Shown here: in pieces, positions 8,104-17,514 of the stretch
How positions within the stretch are numbered: position 1 is the stretch's first letter
Layout: each line of letters begins with the position of its first letter
Origin: Synergistaceae bacterium
GTDB lineage: Bacteria; Synergistota; Synergistia; Synergistales; Aminobacteriaceae
Direction: 5' to 3'
DNA: 32,828 nt
Assembly: GCA_017448685.1 (NCBI GenBank)
Contig: JAFSKY010000023.1
Coordinates: forward strand, 1 to 32,828
Made by a program: the position numbers and the translations under genes
Notes under the pieces: model-generated
What the model was told of the DNA's origin: nothing
Database searches by the model: none
What the model saw: only the letters and a program-made list of their open reading frames with translations

Positions 8104-9245
8104 AATTTGACGTTTCAGTAGTTATGCCGCTGTACAATGCAAAAGGTTATCTGAAATTTGCTGTTGACAGTGTGCTTAACCAGACGCTAAAGAATGTGGA
8201 ACTCGTTATCGTTGATGATTGCTCAACAGATGGTAGCCTTGATTTATGCCGTGAGCTTTATGGGAGCAATGAAAGAGTCAGGATATTCCAGCAGCCCCAA
8301 AACGGCGGTCCAGGTGCGGCGCGTAACAGAGGAATCAGCGAGGCTCGCGGGGAATATATAGCCTTCCTCGACAGCGACGACGAAATGATGCCCGATAACC
8401 TCGAACGCATGTTCACAGCCGCAAAAGCACACAATGCCGATGTCCTCCACAACAACCAAATCAGAATGATGCTGCCTATGGATGATGGCTCAATGCCGCT
8501 TGAGTTACTCAGTCAGCCGGATAACATAGTTTTGTTCCAGCTAGACCGTGGGGAAATCGTAACGGAGATACAAGCTCTACCATCGGACTTAAACGAGAGA
8601 ATAGCAAGATGGAAGGAAGGCCGTCTTGTGTGGAGCGTGTGCAACAAGATGATTCGGCGGTCATTGATTGTGGATAATGGTATCGTTTTCCCTGACACAA
8701 CGCTGGCTGAAGATGCTATATTCTGCCTTCAATGCCTACTCACAGCGAAAAACTACGTTATTATGCCGGGAGGATGGTATGTAGTCCGCACTAATGAAAC
8801 GTCGATAACAAGAATATCCAACGAAGTAAGCAGAGTCCTTAAAGCTATTCGGGCGCAATTAGGTGTTGTGAAAACGCTTGCTGCTCTCGCCAAGAAAATA
8901 CCTGTCCTCAATGACAAAGCGAACTTCACCGCAGTAGTGAATACAACCCTGGAGAACATCGAGTATTTTTCTCTGAGGCTCAGTTTCCAGAAAGCAGGCC
9001 AAGAAGCACTGAGAAATGATGAGAATCTTTCATCATTCTTCCGCGAAACATTCGGGGAGCTTTCTCCGTATGTTGAGTTCTTGTTCTTCCAGCTACATGA
9101 AACATATCCCACTATGTCGGAGAAATTCATGGATGACCCTGAAACAATCGGGAAAATCAAGCAGGCCATGAAAGAGGCAAAATCTGCTGGCAAAGAATTT
9201 GTCGTAAGGTCATTTTCAAAAGATAGAGTAAATCATAGCGAGTAA
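8100..9245 (+). CDS. Family-2 glycosyltransferase (GT-A fold), array copy 4
   Basis: A 381-residue protein starting at the ATG at 8100 within the ATGA overlap. Its N-terminal catalytic region matches the sisters (FDVSVVMPLYNAKGYLKF, DDCSTDGSLDLCRELYG, D91-S-D93-D94). The second half is the most divergent of the set. GGGYVYR becomes GGWYVVR, the 'SLSRGSK' element becomes 'SITRISNE', and a basic tail is added at the end (AKSAGKEFVVRSF). It may therefore use a different acceptor. The gene sits three bases before the first ABC exporter gene, which links glycosylation to export. Confidence 0.92.
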   Translation: MKFDVSVVMPLYNAKGYLKFAVDSVLNQTLKNVELVIVDDCSTDGSLDLCRELYGSNERVRIFQQPQNGGPGAARNRGISEARGEYIAFLDSDDEMMPDNLERMFTAAKAHNADVLHNNQIRMMLPMDDGSMPLELLSQPDNIVLFQLDRGEIVTEIQALPSDLNERIARWKEGRLVWSVCNKMIRRSLIVDNGIVFPDTTLAEDAIFCLQCLLTAKNYVIMPGGWYVVRTNETSITRISNEVSRVLKAIRAQLGVVKTLAALAKKIPVLNDKANFTAVVNTTLENIEYFSLRLSFQKAGQEALRNDENLSSFFRETFGELSPYVEFLFFQLHETYPTMSEKFMDDPETIGKIKQAMKEAKSAGKEFVVRSFSKDRVNHSE

Positions 9246-9248
9246 ATT

Positions 9249-10997
9249 ATGAAAACAATCATCAGAAACATCCGCGGCAAGGAGTGGTTTCTTGTCGCGG
9301 GCGCATTGCTTTTCACAGCAGCTCAGGTAAAACTCGAACTCCTTTTCCCCGAATATCTGAAAGACATAACCGCACTCATTCAATCCGCAACAATTGAATC
9401 AGGAAAGCTCTTGACGTTATGCTGGCAAATGTTTGCTTTCGTGGCAGGGGCTTTGATTTGCGCATTGCTCACTGTGTTGTGTGTCGCTATTTCGTCATCA
9501 CACATAACAGCGCGGATAAGGCAGAGCGTGTTCAACAAAATCATGGACTTTTCGCTTGAGGAAGTCGCAAAATTCACTACGCCCAGCCTCATCACTAGAT
9601 GCACATTTGACGTTATGCAGGTTCAAATGTTCATATCTACAGCTCCTGCTATGTTGATACGCTCAATCCTCACTGGAGTCATGGCCACTATTGGCATTTG
9701 GGGCAAACATATTATATGGACATCAATAACAGGTGGCACTGTAGCGTTAATGCTTGCGCTTCTCTCACTCTTAATCCTGTTCCTTACGCCCGCAACAATG
9801 AGAGTGAACAAGCTGACTGACCGTTTGAACAAAATCAGCCTTGAACATTTGACCGGCCTCAGAGTGATTCACGCATACAACGCACAAGATTACCAGCAGG
9901 AGAAATTTGACAGCGTGAATAATTCCCTCGCTGACACAAATATTTACATCAATAACAGGATGGCTCTTATGTACCCGATAATAACCCTATTCACAAGCCT
10001 AACTACCCTGTTAATATATTTCTCTGGCGTATTCATTCTGCGTTCATCAGAAGCCTCGCACAAGCTACATACGTTCTCCAACATGATAGCCTCAGCAACA
10101 TATGCAAGTCAGGCAATTATGGCGTTCTTAATGCTAGTATTCCTGATGATGATGTTACCGAGAATGATTGCCTCATTGAGACGCATCAGCGAAGTACTCA
10201 ACGAGAACATAAAGATTCAGGATGGCGGCGGCGTTATAGTCAGTGGCAACGACACAGGCAAAGTTGAGTTCCGCAATGTGTCATTCAGATACCCAGGAGC
10301 GGTAAACGATGCTTTGAGCGGTATAACCTTCACCGTTAATCCCGGACAAACTGCGGCTATCATAGGCTCTACAGGTTCGGGAAAAACCTCAATACTGAAC
10401 CTCATACCCAGACTGTATGATGTCTCAGGAGGCGAGGTATTTGTTGACGGCTTCAACGTGAGAGACTTCAAGCTGAATGACCTCCGCGAACGTCTCGGCT
10501 ATGTCCCACAAAAAGCTATTCTCTTCTCCATGAGCATAGCTGATAATATCGGATACGGCGACAACTCACGCTTCAAGCCCACGCTCGAAAATATCAAGGA
10601 GGCTGCTGAAGTTGGGCAGGCAAGTGAATTTATCGAGCAACAAGAAGCTGGATATGATACGGAAGTCCAGCAGGGAGGCAAGAATTTTTCCGGCGGGCAG
10701 AAACAACGCCTCACCATATCACGCGCAATCAGCCGTAATCCTGAGATATATATCTTTGACGACTCATTCTCCGCACTCGACTTCAAGACCGACAAAATAC
10801 TACGCGCAAAACTCCGTGAGACTGCTGGCAACGCAACAATCATAATCGTAGCCCAGAGGATAAGCACAATCAGGAATGCCGACAAAATCATAGTGCTTGA
10901 CAAAGGTCGCATAGCCGGAACAGGAACGCATGAAGAGCTTATGTCCTCATGCCAAATCTACAGAGAAATGGCTGAATCGCAGTCAATTAGCCAGTGA
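9249..10997 (+). CDS. ABC exporter half-transporter with degenerate ATP site (heterodimer subunit A)
   Basis: A 582-residue type IV ABC exporter subunit, with an N-terminal six-helix membrane domain (residues 1-320) and a nucleotide-binding domain (about 335-582). Walker A is GSTGSGKTS (373-381) and the signature is the canonical SGGQ (from S481). Walker B ends in D504, but the catalytic Glu is replaced by Asp505 (IFDDSFSALD). The switch His is replaced by Gln536 (VAQRIS). These changes mark the non-hydrolysing site of asymmetric exporters such as the TM287/288 or BmrCD types. It starts three bases after the last glycosyltransferase and 13 bases before its partner. Likely cargo is a glycolipid or peptide, but this is inferred from position only. 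Confidence 0.93.
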   Translation: MKTIIRNIRGKEWFLVAGALLFTAAQVKLELLFPEYLKDITALIQSATIESGKLLTLCWQMFAFVAGALICALLTVLCVAISSSHITARIRQSVFNKIMDFSLEEVAKFTTPSLITRCTFDVMQVQMFISTAPAMLIRSILTGVMATIGIWGKHIIWTSITGGTVALMLALLSLLILFLTPATMRVNKLTDRLNKISLEHLTGLRVIHAYNAQDYQQEKFDSVNNSLADTNIYINNRMALMYPIITLFTSLTTLLIYFSGVFILRSSEASHKLHTFSNMIASATYASQAIMAFLMLVFLMMMLPRMIASLRRISEVLNENIKIQDGGGVIVSGNDTGKVEFRNVSFRYPGAVNDALSGITFTVNPGQTAAIIGSTGSGKTSILNLIPRLYDVSGGEVFVDGFNVRDFKLNDLRERLGYVPQKAILFSMSIADNIGYGDNSRFKPTLENIKEAAEVGQASEFIEQQEAGYDTEVQQGGKNFSGGQKQRLTISRAISRNPEIYIFDDSFSALDFKTDKILRAKLRETAGNATIIIVAQRISTIRNADKIIVLDKGRIAGTGTHEELMSSCQIYREMAESQSISQ

Positions 10998-11010
10998 GGA
11001 GCGGTAAACA

Positions 11011-12759
11011 ATGCTTTCAACATTCAAGTTAATCAGGCGCATATCAGTTTATGTGAAGAAATACCGCTCTAAGTTAGTGTTAGCTTTCCTGTTCTCGATG
11101 ATAGGGGCATTGATGAATATGGTTGTCCCTGACATCATACGCCGCATCACTGACACAATCGCCGCCGGGCTAAATTCGTCAATAGATGCATCTGCTGTAA
11201 TTCGGTATTCGTTCATCGCTTTGTTCATGATGGCGGGAGGCTTTGTGTGCATATTCCTCCAAAACGCTTTACTGCCACTCGTCTCACAGCTTATGAGCCG
11301 TGATATTCGCAACGACATGAACAGGAAAATTGACAGAATACCACTCTCATATTTTGACGTTAGGCCGAACGGTGATACATTGAGCCGCGTTACTACTGAC
11401 GTTGACATGTTCGCAAATGCCGTTACGAACAACATAAGCGGCATAATCTCGTCAATCGTTACGATAATAGGTATATCGCTGGTGATGTTCTCCATAAACG
11501 TCATACTTACGTTTACTCTTATGGCATTGAGCATAGTTTTCTTCATGTTCAACACATTCTTGATGAAGAAGAGTCAGCCATATTTCCATTCACAGCAACA
11601 TCTTCTAGGAGCGGTGAACGCAAAAGCAGAGGAAGCTATATCAGGCCACCTCATAATCAAGTCCTTTGGGGGTGAGCAAGAAACAAGGCAGAGTTTCTCC
11701 GAGAGCAACAACAAATTAGCCCAAGACGCATGGCACTCTCAATTCATTTCAGGAATGATGATGCCAATAATGAACGTGGGAGGGCAATTCTCTAATGTCG
11801 CTGTTGTCCTTGCTGGAGCTTTTCTCATGCTTCATCACCATAGCGGCATAACCATTGGAATGATTGTTGCGTTCGTGTCATATTCACGTATATTCGCATC
11901 AATGCTGACAAACTTATCACAGTGTATCTCCTCGCTTCAACCAGCAATTGCCGCAACTAACAGAATACTTGAGCTTATGGACGTTGAAGAAATGACAGAG
12001 GCCAATACCCCCAAGACTTTGGACAAAGTGAAAGGGCATATCACGTTCTCTGATGTCAAATTCGGATATGTGAAGGACAAAATCATAATTCATGATTTCT
12101 CGGCGGACGTAAAAGCGGGAAGCAAGATTGCCATTGTCGGCCCTACAGGTGCGGGAAAAAGCACGGTCATAAATCTTCTGATGAGGTTCTATGAGCTTAA
12201 CGGAGGGAAAATTCTCATTGATGGCGTTTCAATCGCTGACATGGCCAGGAATAACCTTCATGAGTTCATCGGGCTTGTTCCTCAAGATATATGGACGTTT
12301 GAAGGCTCAATTAGGGATAACATAGTGTACTCGACTGAAGGCATATCAGACAATAAGCTGAATGATGTGCTTGAAGCGTCAGGGTTGGTGTATTTCGTGA
12401 GTGCTATGCCTGAGGGAGTTGATACGGTCATCAATGAGCAATCGAACCTCTCAACAGGTCAACGCCAGCTCATCACTATAGCGAGGGCAATGGTGAAAGA
12501 TCCTCCCGTTTTGATACTTGACGAGGCAACATCATCTGTTGACACAAGAACGGAAAAACTCATACAGGCTGCACTCGATAAGCTCATGGCCGGAAGAACA
12601 TCTTTCATCATAGCTCATAGGCTGTCGACGATTCAGAATGCAGATTTGATTCTCGTCATGAAGGATGGCGACATTGTAGAGACTGGGAAACATGATGAGC
12701 TACTCGCCTTGAATGGAGTTTACGCTGATATTTACCGCAGCCAGTTTGACACAAAGTAA
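11011..12759 (+). CDS. ABC exporter half-transporter with catalytic ATP site (heterodimer subunit B)
   Basis: A 582-residue partner of the preceding gene, with the same six-helix membrane domain plus nucleotide-binding domain. Walker A is GPTGAGKST (377-385), Walker B is complete (ILDEATSSVD, D504-E505) and the switch His536 is present (IAHRLS). The signature motif is altered to LSTGQ (S481-T482-G483), where SGGQ is usual. In a heterodimer the altered signature pairs with the degenerate Walker B and switch of the partner. Its intact Walker B pairs with the partner's canonical signature, giving one working ATP site. The gene is last in the operon and faces a bidirectional hairpin. Confidence 0.93.
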   Translation: MLSTFKLIRRISVYVKKYRSKLVLAFLFSMIGALMNMVVPDIIRRITDTIAAGLNSSIDASAVIRYSFIALFMMAGGFVCIFLQNALLPLVSQLMSRDIRNDMNRKIDRIPLSYFDVRPNGDTLSRVTTDVDMFANAVTNNISGIISSIVTIIGISLVMFSINVILTFTLMALSIVFFMFNTFLMKKSQPYFHSQQHLLGAVNAKAEEAISGHLIIKSFGGEQETRQSFSESNNKLAQDAWHSQFISGMMMPIMNVGGQFSNVAVVLAGAFLMLHHHSGITIGMIVAFVSYSRIFASMLTNLSQCISSLQPAIAATNRILELMDVEEMTEANTPKTLDKVKGHITFSDVKFGYVKDKIIIHDFSADVKAGSKIAIVGPTGAGKSTVINLLMRFYELNGGKILIDGVSIADMARNNLHEFIGLVPQDIWTFEGSIRDNIVYSTEGISDNKLNDVLEASGLVYFVSAMPEGVDTVINEQSNLSTGQRQLITIARAMVKDPPVLILDEATSSVDTRTEKLIQAALDKLMAGRTSFIIAHRLSTIQNADLILVMKDGDIVETGKHDELLALNGVYADIYRSQFDTK

Positions 12760-12777
12760 GCTAGCTATATATACGCA

Positions 12778-12810
12778 GAAAAAAACCCCTCTGTCATTTC
12801 GGCAGGGGGG
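12778..12810 (-). terminator. Terminator between convergent ABC and TolC genes
   Basis: A ten-pair hairpin (CCCCTCTGTC with GGCAGGGGGG, including two G-U pairs, and a short ATTTC loop) lies between the two convergent operons. On the minus strand it is followed by a run of eight T residues, so it best terminates the efflux operon. On the plus strand the T tract is weak (ATTTCTAT), so it may act less well for the ABC operon. Confidence 0.8.
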
Positions 12811-12826
12811 ATTTCTATATCTGAGA

Positions 12827-14329
12827 TTATTTTGGGGGGAACGCTATATCTTCCTGCTGTGTGAATGGCTCCCAACCTCCACCAAGTGCCTTAAACAACG
12901 TAATCAAATTCACCATCTTCCGGCCATCACTTGATGTGCAATCATCCTCAAGCGAATACACAGCTTGCATCGCCGTAAGCACTTCGCTAAACGGTATAAG
13001 TCCCTGAATGTATTTGTCCCTCGCGATTTCCAGTGCTGATTGCGCTGATGAAAGTCCACGCTTCAACACGGTGTTGCGTTCTGCCTCCTGTGCATTTGCT
13101 GTGAGAGCGTTGCGGACTTCACTGACCGCCTTCAGGATACTCGCCTCATATGACGCAAAATATTGTTCCTCACGTGCTGACTGTATGCGTATGTTCTTCC
13201 TGATTGCGCCACTGTTGAAGATTGGCCATGTTATACGAGGCCCCATGCTGAACATCTGACTCGCCGCTTCAAACCAATTCCCCGTTGAAAGACTCTCCAA
13301 CCCTATAGACCCCGCAAGCGTTATTGTGGGGTAATAGCCCTTCTCGGCAGACTTTCGGCGGGAAATCTGCGCTAACCACGTCTGTTCAGCAACCCTTATG
13401 TCGGGACGTTGACGCAATGTTTCTGCGGGTATGCCAACGAGTTTTGACATGTCAGCCTGCGGAATTGACACATCATTACCCCTCACCGATAACATTTCGT
13501 TGAGGCTTCCGGGGATTTCGCCCGTAAGAATCGCAAGCGCATTCATCGTCTCGCTGATTGACTGCTGTATTGATGGCACTGCTGACCTCGTGCGCTCTAG
13601 GGTATATTCCGCCTGCTGTACTGATAGCTCATCACGTAGCCCAGCCGAATGTTGAGACTTCACTAGACTGTAAATATCCTGCTGAATTTCTATATTCCTC
13701 TCAGCAATCTTTAAGCGTTCTTGCAACGTCCTCAGATTTATATAGTTCGTGGCTACTTCCGCCGATAAACTCACCCATGCATTTTGAAGCGTCGCCTCTT
13801 GTCCCTCTAACGCTCTCTTGTTCGCTTTAAGCTCATCTGCCTTCCTCCCGAACAAATCAAGCTCCCAGCTCGCATCAATGCCAATATGATACAGGTTATT
13901 GCTTCCGGCTCTTGTCGTATGGTCTGACGCTCGCGAATTTGTCCATGTTGCTCCACCATCAGCTTTAGGGGACATTCCCGCCAGAGTAACACCAACTTGC
14001 GCTCTTGCCTCAAGAATTTTTGCGCGGGAAGCGGCCATGTCTCTATTGTTCCTGAATGACATCTCGATTAGCTGCGTAAGACGTTCATCGCCGAAATTAC
14101 TCCACCATTCTGCAAGCGCATTCACGGGTTTATGGCCGGAATATTCACCCACCAGATTATCCCACTTTGAACCCTCAAAGCTGACCTCATCCGCTGATGT
14201 ATATTGCCTCACGAGTTCTAGCCATTCACGATTTGTGATGTCTGATGACCTTTCAGCACCGAATGCGCAAATAGGGCTGGCAATCGCTATGAGCATCATC
14301 GACAGAATCAAACGCTTAATCTTCTTCAT
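12827..14329 (-). CDS. TolC-type outer-membrane efflux channel (NodT/OprM-like)
   Basis: The protein is 500 residues from the ATG at 14329 (MKKIKRLILSMMLIAIASPI...), a Sec signal peptide ending near AFGA. The longer frame from 14383 would prefix a repetitive Met/Thr/Lys stretch that is only the shadow of the pump's acidic tail. Family marks are AEWWSNFGDERLTQLIE near the N-terminus, the coiled-coil helices beginning RAKILEARAQV, and ASWELDLFGRKADELKA. The usual internal repeat follows (RLKIAERNIEIQQ, then SALEIARDKYIQGL). No lipobox is evident, unlike many OprM homologs. The start overlaps the pump gene by 14 bases and has no clear ribosome site, so translation is likely coupled. It completes a tripartite pump. 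Confidence 0.92.
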   Translation of the reverse strand: MKKIKRLILSMMLIAIASPICAFGAERSSDITNREWLELVRQYTSADEVSFEGSKWDNLVGEYSGHKPVNALAEWWSNFGDERLTQLIEMSFRNNRDMAASRAKILEARAQVGVTLAGMSPKADGGATWTNSRASDHTTRAGSNNLYHIGIDASWELDLFGRKADELKANKRALEGQEATLQNAWVSLSAEVATNYINLRTLQERLKIAERNIEIQQDIYSLVKSQHSAGLRDELSVQQAEYTLERTRSAVPSIQQSISETMNALAILTGEIPGSLNEMLSVRGNDVSIPQADMSKLVGIPAETLRQRPDIRVAEQTWLAQISRRKSAEKGYYPTITLAGSIGLESLSTGNWFEAASQMFSMGPRITWPIFNSGAIRKNIRIQSAREEQYFASYEASILKAVSEVRNALTANAQEAERNTVLKRGLSSAQSALEIARDKYIQGLIPFSEVLTAMQAVYSLEDDCTSSDGRKMVNLITLFKALGGGWEPFTQQEDIAFPPK

Positions 14330-17300
14330 CGTCGTATTCGTCTTCATCGTCTTCATCGTCCTCATACTCGCTGTCATCATCATAGTTGCTTTCCATGCCC
14401 AGCATTGACTTCACACCTTCACGGAATGTCTGCATCATCACAAATAGCCCGGGTATCAGGAATATTCCTAGCACCGTTGCAACTGTCATCCCGAAAAACA
14501 TTACCGTTCCTACATGAATACGGCTCGCAGCTCCTGCACCTGTCGCTAAAAGCATTGGGGCAGCTCCAAGTACGCATGTGAACGCCGTCATAAGCACTGA
14601 CCTGAAACGCTCACGAGCAGCCTCAGCAGCAGCTTCACGAATTGACGCTCCACGCAATTCACGTTCTTCCTTCGCAAACTCGATAATCAGTATTGCGTTC
14701 TTCGTGGCTAGTCCGACAAGCAGAAGCATTCCCAGCTGGGTGTAAACGCTAGTCGTTATCCCCATAAACACGATACCAGCAAGCGCACCTAATATCGCTA
14801 TTGGCAATGAGAGCATAACCCCTACAGGTGTAAGCCAACTCTCATATTGCGCCACAAGGAACAGGAAGCCGAATATTACCGCTGAACCGATAATCAGCAT
14901 AAACTGATTGCCCTCTCTTTGTTCCTGATACGTTTGGCCTGACCATTCATACGCATAACCCTCTGGAAGCTCACGTGATAATTCCGCTACCTTTTGCATA
15001 ACTTGACCAGTTGAATACCCTGCTGCGGGCATTATCGTGAACTCTGCGCAGGGATAAAGGTTATAACGGCTAACGTTACGAGGTGCTGTTATCTCCCTCA
15101 CTTGTAGAACGCTCGATAATGGCACTTGCTCTCGCCATATATTAGCCAGTCGTATACGCCCTACATCCTCTATTGAGTTGCGAAACTCCCAATCACTTTG
15201 AAGCATTACCCTGTTCACGTGGGAGCCTATGTTGATGTCGTTCACGTAGCTAGTTCCGAAATATGTACCCAGCACTGAGAATATACTCGAAAGCTCTAAT
15301 CCCATACGTTCAGCCTTCACACGGTCTACATCAACGAATAAATGCGGCGTTTGTGCTGTGTAAGGACTGTATGCGTACATGATTTCTTCGGCAGCTGTAA
15401 GTTTTGCGCTGAACTCCTTCGTTACCTTCTCTAGCTCTACTGTGTCAAATTGCCCCGTAGCTTGTAGCTTCATCTCAAGTCCATTCGACACACCAAGCCC
15501 GGGAACACCTGCCATCGCAAACGCTATTATTGATGCCTCTGTGTATTTCGAGATTACTGCATTTACCTTCGCTAAGATTGAGCTTTGACTTAAATCAGGC
15601 GTTTCCCTTAATCCCCAATCCTGAAGTGATACTACAAATAGCCCCATGTTTTCACCTGAACCACCCATAAAGCTATATCCTTCCACTGCCATGTTGTTCC
15701 TCACTCCAGGAATTTCGGCTATCTCTGGCATTAGCGACTGCACTAAACTTGAGGTACGCTCCCTTGATGCCCCTTCCGGCAACTGTATCATTCCCATGAT
15801 TGCACCTTTGTCCTCATCCGGGATGAATGTCGTGGGCGTTTCCTTCATTATGTACCACGAAGCTGCACATGAAGCCACAAGGCACAACATAAGAACGATG
15901 AAGCTCCTCGCCAATAGCATTGAAACTCTCACAAATCCGCCTGTGCATAAATTCAATCCCTTGTTGAACCACGCTAGCGGACCTCTCATCTTAGGCTTTA
16001 TGTCCGTCAGCAAATGCGCACACATTGCAGGGCTTAACGTAAACGCTACAAACGTTGAACATACTACTGCAAATGACATCGTTACACCGAATTGCTTGTA
16101 GATCTGTCCCGTTATCCCACTCATCATTGCTACTGGCACGAATATTGCCAAGAATACCAATGTTGTAGCTATCATTGGGCCGCTAACATCTCTCATTGCA
16201 CGTTCTGTTGCTTCCACAGAGCCAAGCCCCTCATGTTCCATTATGTATAGCACTCGCTCAACAACTACTATTGCATCATCCACTACTGTACCGATTACCA
16301 GCACTAGACCGAATAGCGTAAATGTGTTTATGTTATATCCCAATACTGACAGGCTTATGAATGATGCGAGAAGTGATACAGGAATTGCGGCGGAGGGGAC
16401 TAGCGTAACTCGCCAGTTTTGAAGGAACAAATAGCACACGAATATAACAAGCCCTAATGTCATGAACAATGTCATGATTATTTCGCGGATTGATACCTTC
16501 ACGAAATCTGTAGAGTCAAATGGTATAGCAAATTCAACATCTTCAGGAAGGCTACGACTAAGCTCAGCTATTGCATCTTTCACACCTTGCATTACCTCAA
16601 GAACGTTTGCGTCTGAAGTCTGAGACAACAATAACATTGCGCAGGGTTTCGCAAGATATGTTGAACTCATGCTGTATGACTCTGAGCCTAGTTCTACACG
16701 TGATATATCCTTCAAGCGAACTATATCCCCTGCATCACTCCGCTTTAAGATGATTTCTTCAAACTCGCTAACTGTTGAAAGACGGCCTTTTGCGAGCATT
16801 GAATACACTACTGGCCCTTGACGACCCGTTGCAGGGCTTGCCCCAACAGAGCCTAACGCAGCCTGTACGTTTTGACCCCTGATAGCTGTCTGGACATCTG
16901 ATACACTTAGTCCCATTGATGATAGCTTTTCGGGGTCTAACCATATGCGTATGCTGTAGCTCGTTCCCATGATTGAAACTTCTCCCATGCCGGGTATACG
17001 CCTGAACCTGTTGCGCACATTGTTGATTGCGTAGTCCGTCAAAAATAGCGTATCTCGCGTTCCATTGGGCGATACTATTGCTACAAATCCTATCATGCTT
17101 GATGATGAGGATATTACTGTTATTCCCATCGTGTTTACGATTTGGGGAAGACGCGCTACTACCTGCTGTACTCTGTTTTGTACCTTGATGAGTGCCAAGT
17201 CAGAATTTGTGCCGTTCTCAAATGTTATCGTCAATCCGTATGAACCGTTGTTGCTTGACGAGGAACTCATGTATATCATCTTCTCGACACCGTTCAATGC

Positions 17301-17504
17301 CTCTTCAAGTGGAGTGCCTACTGTCGTTGCTATCGTCTGAGCATCTGCACCAGGATATGAGGCCATGACTCTGATTTGTGGAGGGGCTAAGTTGGGATAT
17401 TGCGTTACTGGAAGCTGAAACGCACATAATGCGCCGGAAATCATCAATATTGATGCTAATACTATGGCGAAACGTGGCCGCCTTATAAAAAATTTCGAGA
17501 ACAT
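14316..17504 (-). CDS. RND multidrug efflux pump, AcrB/MexB-like (HAE1 family)
   Basis: A 1062-residue inner-membrane proton-driven pump. The N-terminus is typical (MFSKFFIRRPRFAIVLASIL, with transmembrane helix 1 and then QLPVTQYPNLAPPQIRV). The proton-relay residues are present: D409-D410 in VVDDAIVVVE (helix 4) and K935 in LATKNAILIIEFAKE (helix 10). Large periplasmic loops follow helices 1 and 7, and length is normal for the family. The C-terminus ends in an unusual cytoplasmic tail of about 22 residues made almost only of Asp and Glu with Tyr (about 1041-1062). Its coding repeats contain the start of the TolC gene. It lies ten bases after the adaptor. The substrate is unknown; the divergent biosynthetic operon is a candidate source. 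Confidence 0.95.
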   Translation of the reverse strand: MFSKFFIRRPRFAIVLASILMISGALCAFQLPVTQYPNLAPPQIRVMASYPGADAQTIATTVGTPLEEALNGVEKMIYMSSSSSNNGSYGLTITFENGTNSDLALIKVQNRVQQVVARLPQIVNTMGITVISSSSSMIGFVAIVSPNGTRDTLFLTDYAINNVRNRFRRIPGMGEVSIMGTSYSIRIWLDPEKLSSMGLSVSDVQTAIRGQNVQAALGSVGASPATGRQGPVVYSMLAKGRLSTVSEFEEIILKRSDAGDIVRLKDISRVELGSESYSMSSTYLAKPCAMLLLSQTSDANVLEVMQGVKDAIAELSRSLPEDVEFAIPFDSTDFVKVSIREIIMTLFMTLGLVIFVCYLFLQNWRVTLVPSAAIPVSLLASFISLSVLGYNINTFTLFGLVLVIGTVVDDAIVVVERVLYIMEHEGLGSVEATERAMRDVSGPMIATTLVFLAIFVPVAMMSGITGQIYKQFGVTMSFAVVCSTFVAFTLSPAMCAHLLTDIKPKMRGPLAWFNKGLNLCTGGFVRVSMLLARSFIVLMLCLVASCAASWYIMKETPTTFIPDEDKGAIMGMIQLPEGASRERTSSLVQSLMPEIAEIPGVRNNMAVEGYSFMGGSGENMGLFVVSLQDWGLRETPDLSQSSILAKVNAVISKYTEASIIAFAMAGVPGLGVSNGLEMKLQATGQFDTVELEKVTKEFSAKLTAAEEIMYAYSPYTAQTPHLFVDVDRVKAERMGLELSSIFSVLGTYFGTSYVNDINIGSHVNRVMLQSDWEFRNSIEDVGRIRLANIWREQVPLSSVLQVREITAPRNVSRYNLYPCAEFTIMPAAGYSTGQVMQKVAELSRELPEGYAYEWSGQTYQEQREGNQFMLIIGSAVIFGFLFLVAQYESWLTPVGVMLSLPIAILGALAGIVFMGITTSVYTQLGMLLLVGLATKNAILIIEFAKEERELRGASIREAAAEAARERFRSVLMTAFTCVLGAAPMLLATGAGAASRIHVGTVMFFGMTVATVLGIFLIPGLFVMMQTFREGVKSMLGMESNYDDDSEYEDDEDDEDEYDDEED

Positions 17505-17514
17505 CGTCCGTCTA

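Noticed and set aside
8753-9193. 146-codon antisense open frame within glycosyltransferase copy 4
   Set aside because: It lies opposite a well-supported GT2 gene, has no ribosome site and no recognisable motif; it is a shadow frame.
11049-11555. 168-codon antisense open frame within the second ABC gene
   Set aside because: It mirrors transmembrane-helix codons of the exporter and has no independent support.
13899-14408. 169-codon plus-strand frame across the TolC and pump junction
   Set aside because: Antisense to TolC; its hydrophobic Ile/Val end is the complement of the pump's acidic repeat.
15646-16101. 151-codon plus-strand frame inside the RND pump gene
   Set aside because: Antisense to a conserved pump region, no ribosome site, no family features.
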